Shown here one piece after another: positions 17,829 through 25,796 of a stretch of DNA of 64,000 nt (its first letter is position 1; each line of letters opens with the position of its first letter). Source of the stretch: Streptomyces sp. 549. Lineage in GTDB: Bacteria > Actinomycetota > Actinomycetes > Streptomycetales > Streptomycetaceae. The stretch lies in NCBI RefSeq assembly GCF_030124175.1, contig NZ_JASKMT010000020.1, positions 1 through 64,000 of the forward strand, written 5' to 3'. The position numbers and the translations under genes are program-made. The notes under the pieces were generated by a model. The model saw only the letters and a program-made list of their open reading frames with translations, did no database searches and was not told where the DNA came from.

Positions 17829-18320
17829 GTGAACAGCGACGTCGAGATCGCCGGCGATCTGCTCGCCATCCCCCACCTGCTGCCGCCCGCCCCGGCACAC
17901 CCCTCCACCGTCGCCGGCTTCGCCGGGCTGGCGCGGGACGTCGCCGCCGACCGCGCGTCCTGGGCGCCGCTCGTCCGCTACGACGCCACCACCCGCTGGT
18001 ACCACCGGGTGCGGACCGGCCCCGGCTACGAGGTGTGGCTGCTCAGCTGGGTCCCCGGCCAGGGCAGCGGCCTGCACGACCACGGCGTCTCCTCCGGCGT
18101 GCTGACCGTGCTGGAAGGACGGCTGACCGAACGCACCCCCGCCGGCGCCCGCGAACTGGGCGCCGGGACGCAGCGCGTGTTCGGCCCCGGCTACGTGCAC
18201 GAGATCGTCAACGACGCGCTGGAGCCGGCCGTCAGCCTGCACGTCTACCACCCCGGACTGACCGCGATGCCGATGCACACCGAAGCCCGCCCCGCGCAGG
18301 GCGCCCGCACGCCCGCGTGA
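17829..18320 (+). CDS. Cysteine dioxygenase
   Basis: It oxidises L-cysteine to cysteine sulfinate with O2 using one Fe(II), the first step of cysteine breakdown. The 163-aa cupin shows the iron ligands H83 and H85 in GLHDHGVSSGVLTVLEG and H124 in GYVHEIVN; the usual cupin Glu of motif 1 is replaced by Gly after HDH, as in known cysteine dioxygenases. The GTG at 17829 is preceded by AGGGA at about 9 nt. A poly-cysteine leader ORF lies upstream, suggesting expression tied to cysteine supply. The F420 genes follow after 60 nt on the same strand. Confidence 0.92.
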   Translation: MNSDVEIAGDLLAIPHLLPPAPAHPSTVAGFAGLARDVAADRASWAPLVRYDATTRWYHRVRTGPGYEVWLLSWVPGQGSGLHDHGVSSGVLTVLEGRLTERTPAGARELGAGTQRVFGPGYVHEIVNDALEPAVSLHVYHPGLTAMPMHTEARPAQGARTPA

Positions 18321-18380
18321 GGACGGCTGCGACCTCTCCCGCCGCCCCGGGCGGCACCGCCGGCTGACAGACTGTGCGGC

Positions 18381-19343
18381 ATGCAGCGCATAGTGGTTCT
18401 GGCCGGCGGCATCGGTGGTGCCCGCTTCCTGCGCGGCCTGCAACAGGCCGCCCCCGACGCGGACATCACCGTCATCGGCAACACCGGTGACGACATCCAC
18501 CTCTTCGGGCTGAAGGTCTGCCCCGACCTCGACACCGTGATGTACACGCTCGGCGGCGGCATCCACCCCGAGCAGGGGTGGGGCCGCGCCGACGAGACGT
18601 TCACGGTGAAGGAGGAGCTGGCCGCCTACGGGGTCGGGCCCGAGTGGTTCGGGCTGGGCGACCGGGACTTCGCCACCCACATCGTGCGCACCCAGATGAT
18701 CGCCGCGGGCTACCCGCTCAGCGCCGTCACCGAGGCGCTGTGCCGCCGCTGGGAGCCGGGCGTGCGGCTGCTGCCGATGACGGACGACCGGGTCGAGACG
18801 CACGTGCTGATCGACACCGAGGACGGCGGCCAGAAGGCGGTGCACTTCCAGGAGTACTGGGTGCGGCTGCGCGCCTCCGTGGCCGCCCGCGCGGTGGTCC
18901 CGGTCGGCGCCGAGCAGGCCAAGCCCGCGCCGGGCGTGCTGGACGCGCTCGCCGCCGCCGACGTCATCCTCTTCCCCCCGTCCAACCCGGTGGTGAGCAT
19001 CGGCACCATCCTGGCCGTGCCCGGCATCCGCGAGGGCATCGCCGAGGCGGGCGTGCCCGTCGTGGGGCTCTCCCCGATCGTCGGCGGCGCCCCGGTCCGA
19101 GGCATGGCAGACCGGATGCTCGCCGCGATCGGCGTGGAGACCACCGCCGAGGCCGTCGCCCGGCACTACGGCTCCGGTCTGCTCGACGGCTGGCTGGTGG
19201 ACACCGTGGACTCCGCCGCCGTGGACGCGGTCGAGGCGGCCGGCATCCGCTGCCGCGCGGTGCCGCTGATGATGGCCGACACCGACGCCGCCGCCGCCAT
19301 GGCCGCCGCGGCACTCGACCTGGCCGGCGAGGTGCGCGCGTGA
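18381..19343 (+). CDS. cofD: 2-phospho-L-lactate transferase (F420 biosynthesis)
   Basis: CofD/FbiA transfers a phosphoenolpyruvyl or phospholactyl group from the GDP/GTP-activated compound to the deazaflavin Fo, producing dehydro-F420-0 or F420-0. The 320-aa protein starts with the typical VVLAGGIGGARFLRGL and has GNTGDDIHLFGLKVCPDLDTVMYTLGG, followed by the LFPPSNPVVSIGTIL phosphate region. The stop overlaps the next gene start by 4 bp (GTGA), so fbiB is translationally coupled. No ribosome site is seen before ATG 18381, but a CAGACT hexamer 7 nt upstream could make the transcript leaderless. Confidence 0.95.
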   Translation: MQRIVVLAGGIGGARFLRGLQQAAPDADITVIGNTGDDIHLFGLKVCPDLDTVMYTLGGGIHPEQGWGRADETFTVKEELAAYGVGPEWFGLGDRDFATHIVRTQMIAAGYPLSAVTEALCRRWEPGVRLLPMTDDRVETHVLIDTEDGGQKAVHFQEYWVRLRASVAARAVVPVGAEQAKPAPGVLDALAAADVILFPPSNPVVSIGTILAVPGIREGIAEAGVPVVGLSPIVGGAPVRGMADRMLAAIGVETTAEAVARHYGSGLLDGWLVDTVDSAAVDAVEAAGIRCRAVPLMMADTDAAAAMAAAALDLAGEVRA

Positions 19344-20731
19344 CCGGCCCCGCGACGCCCCCGGCCTACCAGGTGTGGGCGCTGCCCGGCATGCCCGAGG
19401 TCCGGGCCGGCGACGACCTGGCGCAGCTGGTCGCGGACGCCGCCACCGGCGGCGGCCTGCCGGGCCTCGCGCACGGTGACGTGCTGCTGGTCACGTCGAA
19501 GATCGTCAGCAAGGCCGAGGGCCGGTCCGTGCGGGCCGCCGACCGCGAGGCGGCCATCGACGCCGAGACGGTCCGCACGGTGGCCCGGCGCGGCCCGGCC
19601 CGCATCGTGGAGAGCCGGCACGGGTTCGTGATGGCCGCCGCGGGCGTCGACGCCTCCAACACACCCGAGGGCACCGTCCTGCTGCTGCCAGAGGACCCCG
19701 ACGCCTCCGCCCGCCGGCTGCGCGACGGCGTGCGCGAACTGCTCGGCGTCGAGGTCGGCGTGGTGGTCACCGACACCTTCGGGCGGCCCTGGCGGGTCGG
19801 GCAGACGGACGTCGCGATCGGCGCCGCCGGAGTGCGGGTCCTGCACGACCTGCGCGGCAGCACCGACAGCCACGGCAACCCGCTGGGCGTCACCGTCACC
19901 GCCGTCGCCGACGAACTCGCCGCGGCCGGGGACCTGGTGAAGGGCAAGGCCGACGGCATGCCGGTCGCCGTGCTGCGCGGCCTGCCGCAGCACGTGCTCG
20001 GCCTCGACGAGGACCCCCCGTCGCCGGACGCCGGTACCCACCCCGGCCCGCCCGGTGAGCCGGCCGCGGGCGACGAGGGTGCGCGGCTGCTCGTGCGGCC
20101 CGCCGAGCAGGACATGTTCCGGCTCGGCACCTCCGAGGCGGTCCGCGAGGCGGTGTCGCTGCGCCGCACCGTCCGCGAGTTCACCGACGAGCCGGTGGAC
20201 CCGGCCGCGGTGCGCCGGGCGGTCGCACTGGCCGTCACCGCGCCCGCGCCGCACCACACCACACCCTGGCGCTTCGTACTGCTGGAGTCGCCGGGCAGCC
20301 GGGTCCGGCTGCTCGACGCCATGCGTGACGCCTGGATCGCGGACCTGCGGGCCGACGGACGCACCGAGGAGAGCGTCAACCGCCGCGTGCGGCGCGGCGA
20401 CGTCCTTCGGCGGGCCCCCTACCTGGTGGTGCCGTGCCTGGTCGCCGACGGCGCGCACGACTACCCGGACGCGCGGCGCAGCGCCGCCGAACGGGAGATG
20501 TTCGTGGTCGCCGCGGGCGCGGGCGTGCAGAACCTGCTGGTCGCGCTCGCCGGAGAGCAACTGGGTTCGGCCTGGGTGTCCTCGACGATGTTCTGCCGGG
20601 ACGTGGTGCGCGAGGTGCTGGAACTGCCCGGCGACTGGGACCCGATGGGCGCCGTGGCCGTGGGCCACCCGGCCGCGCCGCCGCGCCCCCGCCCGCCGCG
20701 CACCGGCGAGGAGTTCCTCGTCGTGCGCTGA
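19340..20731 (+). CDS. fbiB: Coenzyme F420:L-glutamate ligase, FbiB type (bifunctional)
   Basis: It adds the poly-glutamate tail to F420-0 and, in actinobacteria, also reduces dehydro-F420-0. The 463-aa protein has an N-terminal CofE domain (about residues 10-225: DVLLVTSKIVSKAEGR, ESRHGFVMAAAGVDASNTPEG, VVVTDTFGRPWRVGQTDVAIGAAG) and a C-terminal FMN nitroreductase-like domain (about 265-463: VSLRRTVREFTDEPVD, APHHTTPWRFVLL). This two-domain form separates actinobacterial FbiB from archaeal CofE. GTG 19340 overlaps cofD by 4 bp. The gene converges on the DNA glycosylase gene with only 21 nt between stops. Confidence 0.95.
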   Translation: MTGPATPPAYQVWALPGMPEVRAGDDLAQLVADAATGGGLPGLAHGDVLLVTSKIVSKAEGRSVRAADREAAIDAETVRTVARRGPARIVESRHGFVMAAAGVDASNTPEGTVLLLPEDPDASARRLRDGVRELLGVEVGVVVTDTFGRPWRVGQTDVAIGAAGVRVLHDLRGSTDSHGNPLGVTVTAVADELAAAGDLVKGKADGMPVAVLRGLPQHVLGLDEDPPSPDAGTHPGPPGEPAAGDEGARLLVRPAEQDMFRLGTSEAVREAVSLRRTVREFTDEPVDPAAVRRAVALAVTAPAPHHTTPWRFVLLESPGSRVRLLDAMRDAWIADLRADGRTEESVNRRVRRGDVLRRAPYLVVPCLVADGAHDYPDARRSAAEREMFVVAAGAGVQNLLVALAGEQLGSAWVSSTMFCRDVVREVLELPGDWDPMGAVAVGHPAAPPRPRPPRTGEEFLVVR

Positions 20732-20752
20732 CCCCGCAGGCTGCCCCCGGCG

Positions 20753-21658
20753 TCAGAGGCGGGCGATGTCGCCGACGGGGAAGCGCGGGGCGCGGCGCGG
20801 CGGGGTGTGCCCGGAGACGAGGATCAGCCGCGTCGCCCGGTGGCGCTGGCCGCCGTAGGGGGCGAGCAGTTCCAGCATGCCCGCGTCGTCGACGCCCCGG
20901 CGGCCGGCGAGCGCCCAGCCGACGGTGCCGGGCAGGTGCAGGTCTCCGACGGTGACGGCGTCCGGGTGGCCGTTGCTGCGCTGCAGCGTCTCGGCGGCCG
21001 TCCAGGGGCCGACGCCGTCGACCGCGGTGAGGCGGCGCACCGCAGCGGGCAGCTCCATCGTGGTGGCCTGCTCCAGCCGCTCCGCGACCCGGCACGCCCG
21101 CAGCACCGCGGACGACCGCCTGGCGTCGACCCCGGCCCGGTGCCACTCCCAGGACGGCACGTGCCGCCAGGTGTGCGGGTCGGGCATCACCCGCATGCCC
21201 TCGGCCGGGCCGGGCGCGGGTTCGCCGTACCGGTCCAGCAGCAGCCGCCACGCGCGGTAGGCCTCCACCGCGGTGACCTTCTGCTCCAGCACGGCCGGGA
21301 TCAGGGACTCCAGGACCAGGCCGGTGCGGATCAGCCGCAGCCCCGGGTGCCGGTGCTGCGCCTGCCGGACGACGGGGTGGTGGGCGACGAACGCCTGCGG
21401 GGTGTCGTCCGCGCCGAGCAGGGCGGGCAGGCCGTCGAGTGCCCACTCGGCCCCCGGGCCCCAGGCCGTCGCCTCGACCGCGCCGCCGGCGCGGGGCGCG
21501 AGGCGCAGCGTGACCGGGCCCTGCGGGGTACGGCTGGCCCGCCAGACGGCGCCGTCCGCGACCCGGTAGGCCGGGTCCCGGGGGCCGCGCCGGAGCACGC
21601 CCAGGCTGCCGCGCAGGTCGTACGGACCGGGCGGCTCCCAGGTGCGGGTGGCGGGCAT
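20753..21658 (-). CDS. HhH-GPD family DNA-3-methyladenine glycosylase-like protein
   Basis: This base-excision repair glycosylase is likely specific for alkylated purines. The 301-aa protein contains a helix-hairpin-helix (about residues 209-225, AVDGVGPWTAAETL) followed by a GxxD-type segment VTVGDLHLP whose Asp would be catalytic. The C-terminus LLAPYGGQRHRATRLILVSG is typical of AlkA-like proteins, while the N-terminal 110 residues form a divergent AlkA-N-like region. There is no iron-sulfur cysteine cluster. The exact substrate cannot be read from sequence. It stands alone, convergent with fbiB. Confidence 0.85.
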   Translation of the reverse strand: MPATRTWEPPGPYDLRGSLGVLRRGPRDPAYRVADGAVWRASRTPQGPVTLRLAPRAGGAVEATAWGPGAEWALDGLPALLGADDTPQAFVAHHPVVRQAQHRHPGLRLIRTGLVLESLIPAVLEQKVTAVEAYRAWRLLLDRYGEPAPGPAEGMRVMPDPHTWRHVPSWEWHRAGVDARRSSAVLRACRVAERLEQATTMELPAAVRRLTAVDGVGPWTAAETLQRSNGHPDAVTVGDLHLPGTVGWALAGRRGVDDAGMLELLAPYGGQRHRATRLILVSGHTPPRRAPRFPVGDIARL

Positions 21659-21800
21659 CCCGCCAGGCTAGCCGCCGACACCGACAGCCGCCGACCCACG
21701 GGCCGGCCCCCCACGGGCGGAGCCGGTCGTGGAGGTTCGGTGGTGGAGGTCTGGTCGTGCAGGGTCCCGGGAGGCGGTGGCCGTCAGGAGGCGACGGCCG

Positions 21801-22880
21801 TCAGGGGGCGGAGAAGCGGATGGCGGCGTCCGGGATACGGGCGTCGCACCAGACGCGGACACCGGCGCGCAGCTCGTTGTCGGCTCCCACGTCGGCGCCG
21901 TCGCCGATCACCGCGCCGTCGAGCACGCTGCGCGCGCCTATCCGGGCGCCGGCGCCGATCAGCGAGTCGCGGACGTCCGCACCCGCCTCGACCACCGCGC
22001 CCGCCAGCACCGTGCTGCCGTCGATGCGGGCGCCGGGGCCGACCCGGGCGTCGGTGCCGATCGCGGTGCCGCCGCTCAGCTTGGCGTCCGGCGCGACGTC
22101 GGCGCCCGCCATCACCAGCCGGTCGCCGCAGCGGCCGGGCACCGCCGGGGACGGCGCGCGGCCCAGCACCAGGTCGGCGGAGCCGCGCACGAACGCCTGC
22201 GGGGTGCCCAGGTCGAGCCAGTAGGTGGAGTCGACCATGCCCTGCAGGTGTGCGCCGTCCGCGAGCAGGCCGGGGAAGGTCTCCCGCTCGACCGAGACCG
22301 GGCGGCCGGCCGGGATGCTGTCGATGACCGAGCGGTTGAAGACGTAGGCACCGGCGTTGATCTGGTCGGTGACGATCTCCTCCGGCGTCTGCGGCTTCTC
22401 CAGGAAGGCGGTGACGCGGCCGTCGGCGTCGGTGGGCACGAGGCCGTAGGCGCGCGGGTCGTCGACGCGGGTGAGGTGCAGCGACACGTCGGCCCCGGTG
22501 CTGCGGTGGGTGTCCACGAGTGCGCGGATGTCCAGGCCGGTGAGGATGTCCCCGTTGAAGATCAGCACCGGGTCGCCGGGACCGCAGGTCAGCCGGGATG
22601 CGACGTTGCGGATGGCGCCGCCGGTGCCCAGCGGCTCCTCCTCGGTGACGTACTTCAGGTGCAGGCCGAGCTTCGAGCCGTCGCCGAAGTGCGGTTCGAA
22701 GACCTCCGCGAGGTAGGACGTGGCCAGCACGATGTGCTCCACCCCGGCCGCCCTGGCGCGGGCGAGCTGGTGGGTGAGGAACGGCACGCCGGCCGCCGGG
22801 ACCATGGGTTTGGGGGTGTTCACCGTGAGCGGGCGCAGCCGGGTGCCCTGCCCTCCGACCAGGAGGATCGCCTCTGTCAC
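21801..22880 (-). CDS. NDP-sugar pyrophosphorylase (mannose-1-phosphate guanylyltransferase type)
   Basis: This nucleotidyltransferase makes an activated sugar from sugar-1-phosphate. The 359-aa protein has the signature LVGGQGTRLRPLTVNTPKPMVPAAG at residues 7-31, FNGDILTGLD with the metal Asp near residue 106, and INAGAYVFNRSVID. A C-terminal left-handed beta-helix of hexapeptide-like repeats follows (DAKLSGGTAIGTDARVGPGA and onward). Similar Streptomyces proteins are annotated as GDP-mannose (ManC-like) or glucose-1-phosphate enzymes; the base specificity is uncertain. With manA and manB in the window, GDP-mannose is plausible. GTG 22880 begins the conserved part; the ribosome site is weak. 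Confidence 0.85.
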   Translation of the reverse strand: MTEAILLVGGQGTRLRPLTVNTPKPMVPAAGVPFLTHQLARARAAGVEHIVLATSYLAEVFEPHFGDGSKLGLHLKYVTEEEPLGTGGAIRNVASRLTCGPGDPVLIFNGDILTGLDIRALVDTHRSTGADVSLHLTRVDDPRAYGLVPTDADGRVTAFLEKPQTPEEIVTDQINAGAYVFNRSVIDSIPAGRPVSVERETFPGLLADGAHLQGMVDSTYWLDLGTPQAFVRGSADLVLGRAPSPAVPGRCGDRLVMAGADVAPDAKLSGGTAIGTDARVGPGARIDGSTVLAGAVVEAGADVRDSLIGAGARIGARSVLDGAVIGDGADVGADNELRAGVRVWCDARIPDAAIRFSAP

Positions 22881-23173
22881 CGTCGTCTCTGCTTCCTGCC
22901 GGGGCCGCACCGGGTCGTGCTCGGCGGCCAGTGTATGCAGACGTGGACGTCGCGGACCCCGGGCGTGGTTGCCCGGGACCCGCGACGTGGTGGTACCTGT
23001 CACAGTGCTGCTGTCCTGCGGTTTTGCGCCCGTGCGGCTACCGACCGGTCCTGTCCGGTGCTGCTCGGTCCTGCAGGTTACCGACCGGTTGGGTGCTGAC
23101 GCATCCGTCTGTCGACGGGGCCGAGTGCGCGAGCCCCCGCGGAACCGCGCGGTCCTGCGGTGCGGTGCCCGGT
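22881..23173. other. Gap between amidase and NDP-sugar genes
   Basis: About 290 nt with no gene. It holds a strong imperfect hairpin (separate entry), two direct copies of TACCGACCGGT about 41 bp apart (from 23039 and 23080), and a TACACT hexamer on the leftward strand (22935-22930) that could be a -10 element for the NDP-sugar gene. Confidence 0.4.
22947..22988 (-). terminator. Hairpin, probable terminator
   Basis: Arms of 18 nt (22947-22964 and 22971-22988) pair except for a 2-nt internal mismatch, with a 6-nt loop. It lies about 190 nt past the amidase stop and upstream of the next leftward gene, so it may end the amidase transcript. Confidence 0.45.
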
Positions 23174-24739
23174 TCAGCGGCCCTGGAGCCGGGCGGAGGT
23201 GGCGCGGGCGGTGCCGAGGTTGCCGTAGAGCTGTGCGCCCGGGCACTCGGTGGCGAAGCCGTCCCGGTGACCGGAGATCGTCCGCATCGTCACCCTGGTG
23301 CCTGCCGCGTACTTGCCGCCGCCGGAGGTCAGCGTGGTGCTGCCGGCCGGGTTGGCGCCGTGCAGTCCGAGCTTCCAGGCGGTGAGCTTGGCGACCCCGT
23401 CGACCGCCGCCCTGGGAGGTGCGGTGGAGCCGTAGGAACCCAGCACCGCCACTCCCATGCTGTTGCTGTTGAAGCCGTAAGTGTGGGCCCCCATCACGGG
23501 TTTGGCCACACCCCCGGCACGGCCCTCGTAGATCGTGCCGCACTTGTCGACGAGGAAGTTGTAGCCGATGTCGCGCCAGCGCAGGCTCTTGACGTGGTAC
23601 TGGTAGATGCCGCGGATGATCGAGGGCGCCTGCTGGCAGGTGTAGTTGTTGCTCATCGCGGTGTGGTGGACGAACGCCGCCTTCAGCGCGCCGGTGTACG
23701 CGAAGTTCTTCTCGCGCAGCCGCTCGTCGGCCTGCCAGCCCTTGCGGGTGACGATGCCGGGCCGCGGCCCGATGAACGGCCGGGACTGGGCGCCCTGCAC
23801 ACCCTCCGCCGCGGCGTTGGTGACGCTGCTGCCGGTGCCGGTGGCGGCGCCGGTGCCCAGTAGTTCGGCCTCGGTCTGCTCCTTGGTGAGCGGGGGGATG
23901 AGGTCGGCGCCGAGCGGGGCGAGTTGGGCGTTGGCGGCGCTGCTGGCCTCCGCCTCCGGAGTGAGGTCCGGCGGCGCCGCGACGCGGTCGGTGTCCGCAC
24001 CGGCGGAGGCGTCGGCGGAGGCGTCGGCACCGGCGGAGGAGTCCGTCGTCCGGCCGTCGGCGTCCAGGTCGGCCGAGGCGCCGGCGTCGCCGGGATCGGC
24101 GGGGCCGGAGCCGGGGTCGATCAGCTCGACCCGCAGGCCGTCGGGCAGCTCCGCGCCGTCGCCGCCGTCCGGGCCGTCCTGGCCCGAGCCGTGGGCGTGC
24201 CGGTCGTCGGCGCCGCCGTGCTCGCCGTGCGGGGCCCGTTCGGGCAGTACCCGCACCTCGATGCCGTCGGCGTCGCCGACCCACATCGGGGCGGTGGCAC
24301 CGCGGACGGCCCGCTCGGTGCGTTCGGGTGAGTCGGGGTCGGGTGCGTCGGCGCTGTGCGCCTCGAGTTCCTGCCAGGCGGACCACTCGCCGTCGGCGGC
24401 GGACCGGGTGCGTACCTGCACCTGGCCGTGCAGTTCCTGCGTCGCGTCCTCCCACACCACACCGAGCAGGGAGAACGGCGACACCTCACGGGCGGCCAGG
24501 CCGGTGGCGGCCTGCTGCCCTGCGGAGTCCCGGCTGGAGGTTCCGGATCGCGGGGACTGGTTGCCCGTGTCGAGCGGGGTGAGCGGGAGCGACTGGGTTC
24601 CGGCGGGGCGGCCGGTGTCGGACGCGAGGGCCGTCCCGTCCGCCGGTGCGGCGGGGTTGGCGGCGGCGGGCAGCGCCAGCGGTACCGCCAGGAGGGCCGA
24701 GCACACGACACCGATCGAAGAAGCAAGGATTCCACGCAT
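23174..24739 (-). CDS. Secreted PGRP-type N-acetylmuramoyl-L-alanine amidase
   Basis: This zinc hydrolase should cut the bond between muramic acid and the stem peptide of peptidoglycan outside the cell. The 521-aa product has a signal peptide (MRGILASSIGVVCSALLAVPLALPAAANP), a long Asp/Ala/Gly-rich middle, and a C-terminal PGRP/amidase-2 domain (about 340-515). Probable zinc ligands are a His of FVHHTAMSNN, the His of MGAHTYG and the Cys of ATECPGA. The ATG at 24739 fits the signal peptide; an alternative ATG at 24766 would add nine residues, and neither has a clear ribosome site. It diverges from the TIGR03089 gene. Confidence 0.9.
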   Translation of the reverse strand: MRGILASSIGVVCSALLAVPLALPAAANPAAPADGTALASDTGRPAGTQSLPLTPLDTGNQSPRSGTSSRDSAGQQAATGLAAREVSPFSLLGVVWEDATQELHGQVQVRTRSAADGEWSAWQELEAHSADAPDPDSPERTERAVRGATAPMWVGDADGIEVRVLPERAPHGEHGGADDRHAHGSGQDGPDGGDGAELPDGLRVELIDPGSGPADPGDAGASADLDADGRTTDSSAGADASADASAGADTDRVAAPPDLTPEAEASSAANAQLAPLGADLIPPLTKEQTEAELLGTGAATGTGSSVTNAAAEGVQGAQSRPFIGPRPGIVTRKGWQADERLREKNFAYTGALKAAFVHHTAMSNNYTCQQAPSIIRGIYQYHVKSLRWRDIGYNFLVDKCGTIYEGRAGGVAKPVMGAHTYGFNSNSMGVAVLGSYGSTAPPRAAVDGVAKLTAWKLGLHGANPAGSTTLTSGGGKYAAGTRVTMRTISGHRDGFATECPGAQLYGNLGTARATSARLQGR

Positions 24740-24875
24740 GACAACAATCTGGACACATCGCGACATATCTGTCTAATCGCCAGCTGACTGGGCGTCGCCC
24801 TGACCCCGCGTCAGCCGCTTCCGCCGGGTCACCCGTCCCGCCCTCGCCTGCCCGGCGGCACGTACCCTGGCGACC

Positions 24876-25628
24876 ATGACCGCCACCGACCGCACCCCTG
24901 CCGACCTGCTGCGATCCGCGCTCGCGACGGACCCGGCCCGCCCGCTGGTGACCTTCTACGACGACGCGACGGGCGAACGGGTGGAACTTTCCGCCGCCAC
25001 CCTCGCCAATTGGGTGGCGAAGACCGCCAACCTTCTCCAGGACGAGCTGTCCGTCGAGCCCGGCGAGCAGGTCTCGCTGCTGCTCCCCGCGCACTGGCAG
25101 ACGGCCGTATGGCTGCTGGCCTGCTCGTCGGTCGGTGCGGTCGCCGCCCCGCACGGCGACCCGGCGGACGCCGCCGTCGTCGTCAGCGGCCCCGACACCC
25201 TGGAAGCCGCCCGTGCCTGCCGCGGCGAGCGGGTGGCGCTGAGCCTGCGCCCGCTCGGCGGCCGGTTCCCGCAGCCGCCCGAGGGCTTCACCGACTACGC
25301 GGTGGAGGTGCCCGGCCAGGGCGACCACTTCACGCCGTGGACGCCCGTCGGCCCCGGCACCCCGGCTCTGCTGGTGGGCGGCGAGAAGCTGACCGGCGCC
25401 CAGGTGGTCGAGCGCGCCGCGGCGGACGCCCGCGAGCTGGGCCTGGACGCCGGCTCGCGCCTGATGTCGCTGCGCGGTTACGACGACTGGGCGGGGCTCT
25501 CGCACGGCCTGCTGGCTCCGCTGGCCGCGGGCGCGTCGGTGGTGCTGTGCCGCAACGCGGACCGGCTGGACGAGGCCGCGCTGGACGCGCGCCGGGAGAG
25601 CGAACGGGTCACCCGCACGGCCTCCTGA
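24876..25628 (+). CDS. TIGR03089 family AMP-binding-like protein
   Basis: This 250-aa actinobacterial protein resembles the N-terminal part of acyl-CoA synthetases/AMP-binding enzymes: LVTFYDDATGERVELSAATLANWVAKTANLLQDEL and SLLLPAHWQTAVWLLACSSVGAVAAP. It is much shorter than a complete enzyme (about 500 aa) and shows no AMP-binding P-loop (SGTTGxPKG), so it is probably not a functional ligase by itself. It is intact rather than broken, since the family is normally this short. It leads into the LCP genes on the same strand, 168 nt upstream of the first, and may share an envelope-related role; the function is unknown. Confidence 0.82.
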   Translation: MTATDRTPADLLRSALATDPARPLVTFYDDATGERVELSAATLANWVAKTANLLQDELSVEPGEQVSLLLPAHWQTAVWLLACSSVGAVAAPHGDPADAAVVVSGPDTLEAARACRGERVALSLRPLGGRFPQPPEGFTDYAVEVPGQGDHFTPWTPVGPGTPALLVGGEKLTGAQVVERAAADARELGLDAGSRLMSLRGYDDWAGLSHGLLAPLAAGASVVLCRNADRLDEAALDARRESERVTRTAS

Positions 25629-25796
25629 CAGTGGCCCGCAACGGGCATTCGGCGCATGCTTGTCGTTCGGACCTGCCTGAAGGTCGCCAAGGTGGGAACC
25701 CGCTGTACAACCCTGCGCCGGTCTCGGGCGTCTCATGGGCTGCCGGGTCCGCACGCCTGTGCGTATGCGGGACCAGCACGCCGCCTGAAGCGAGGG

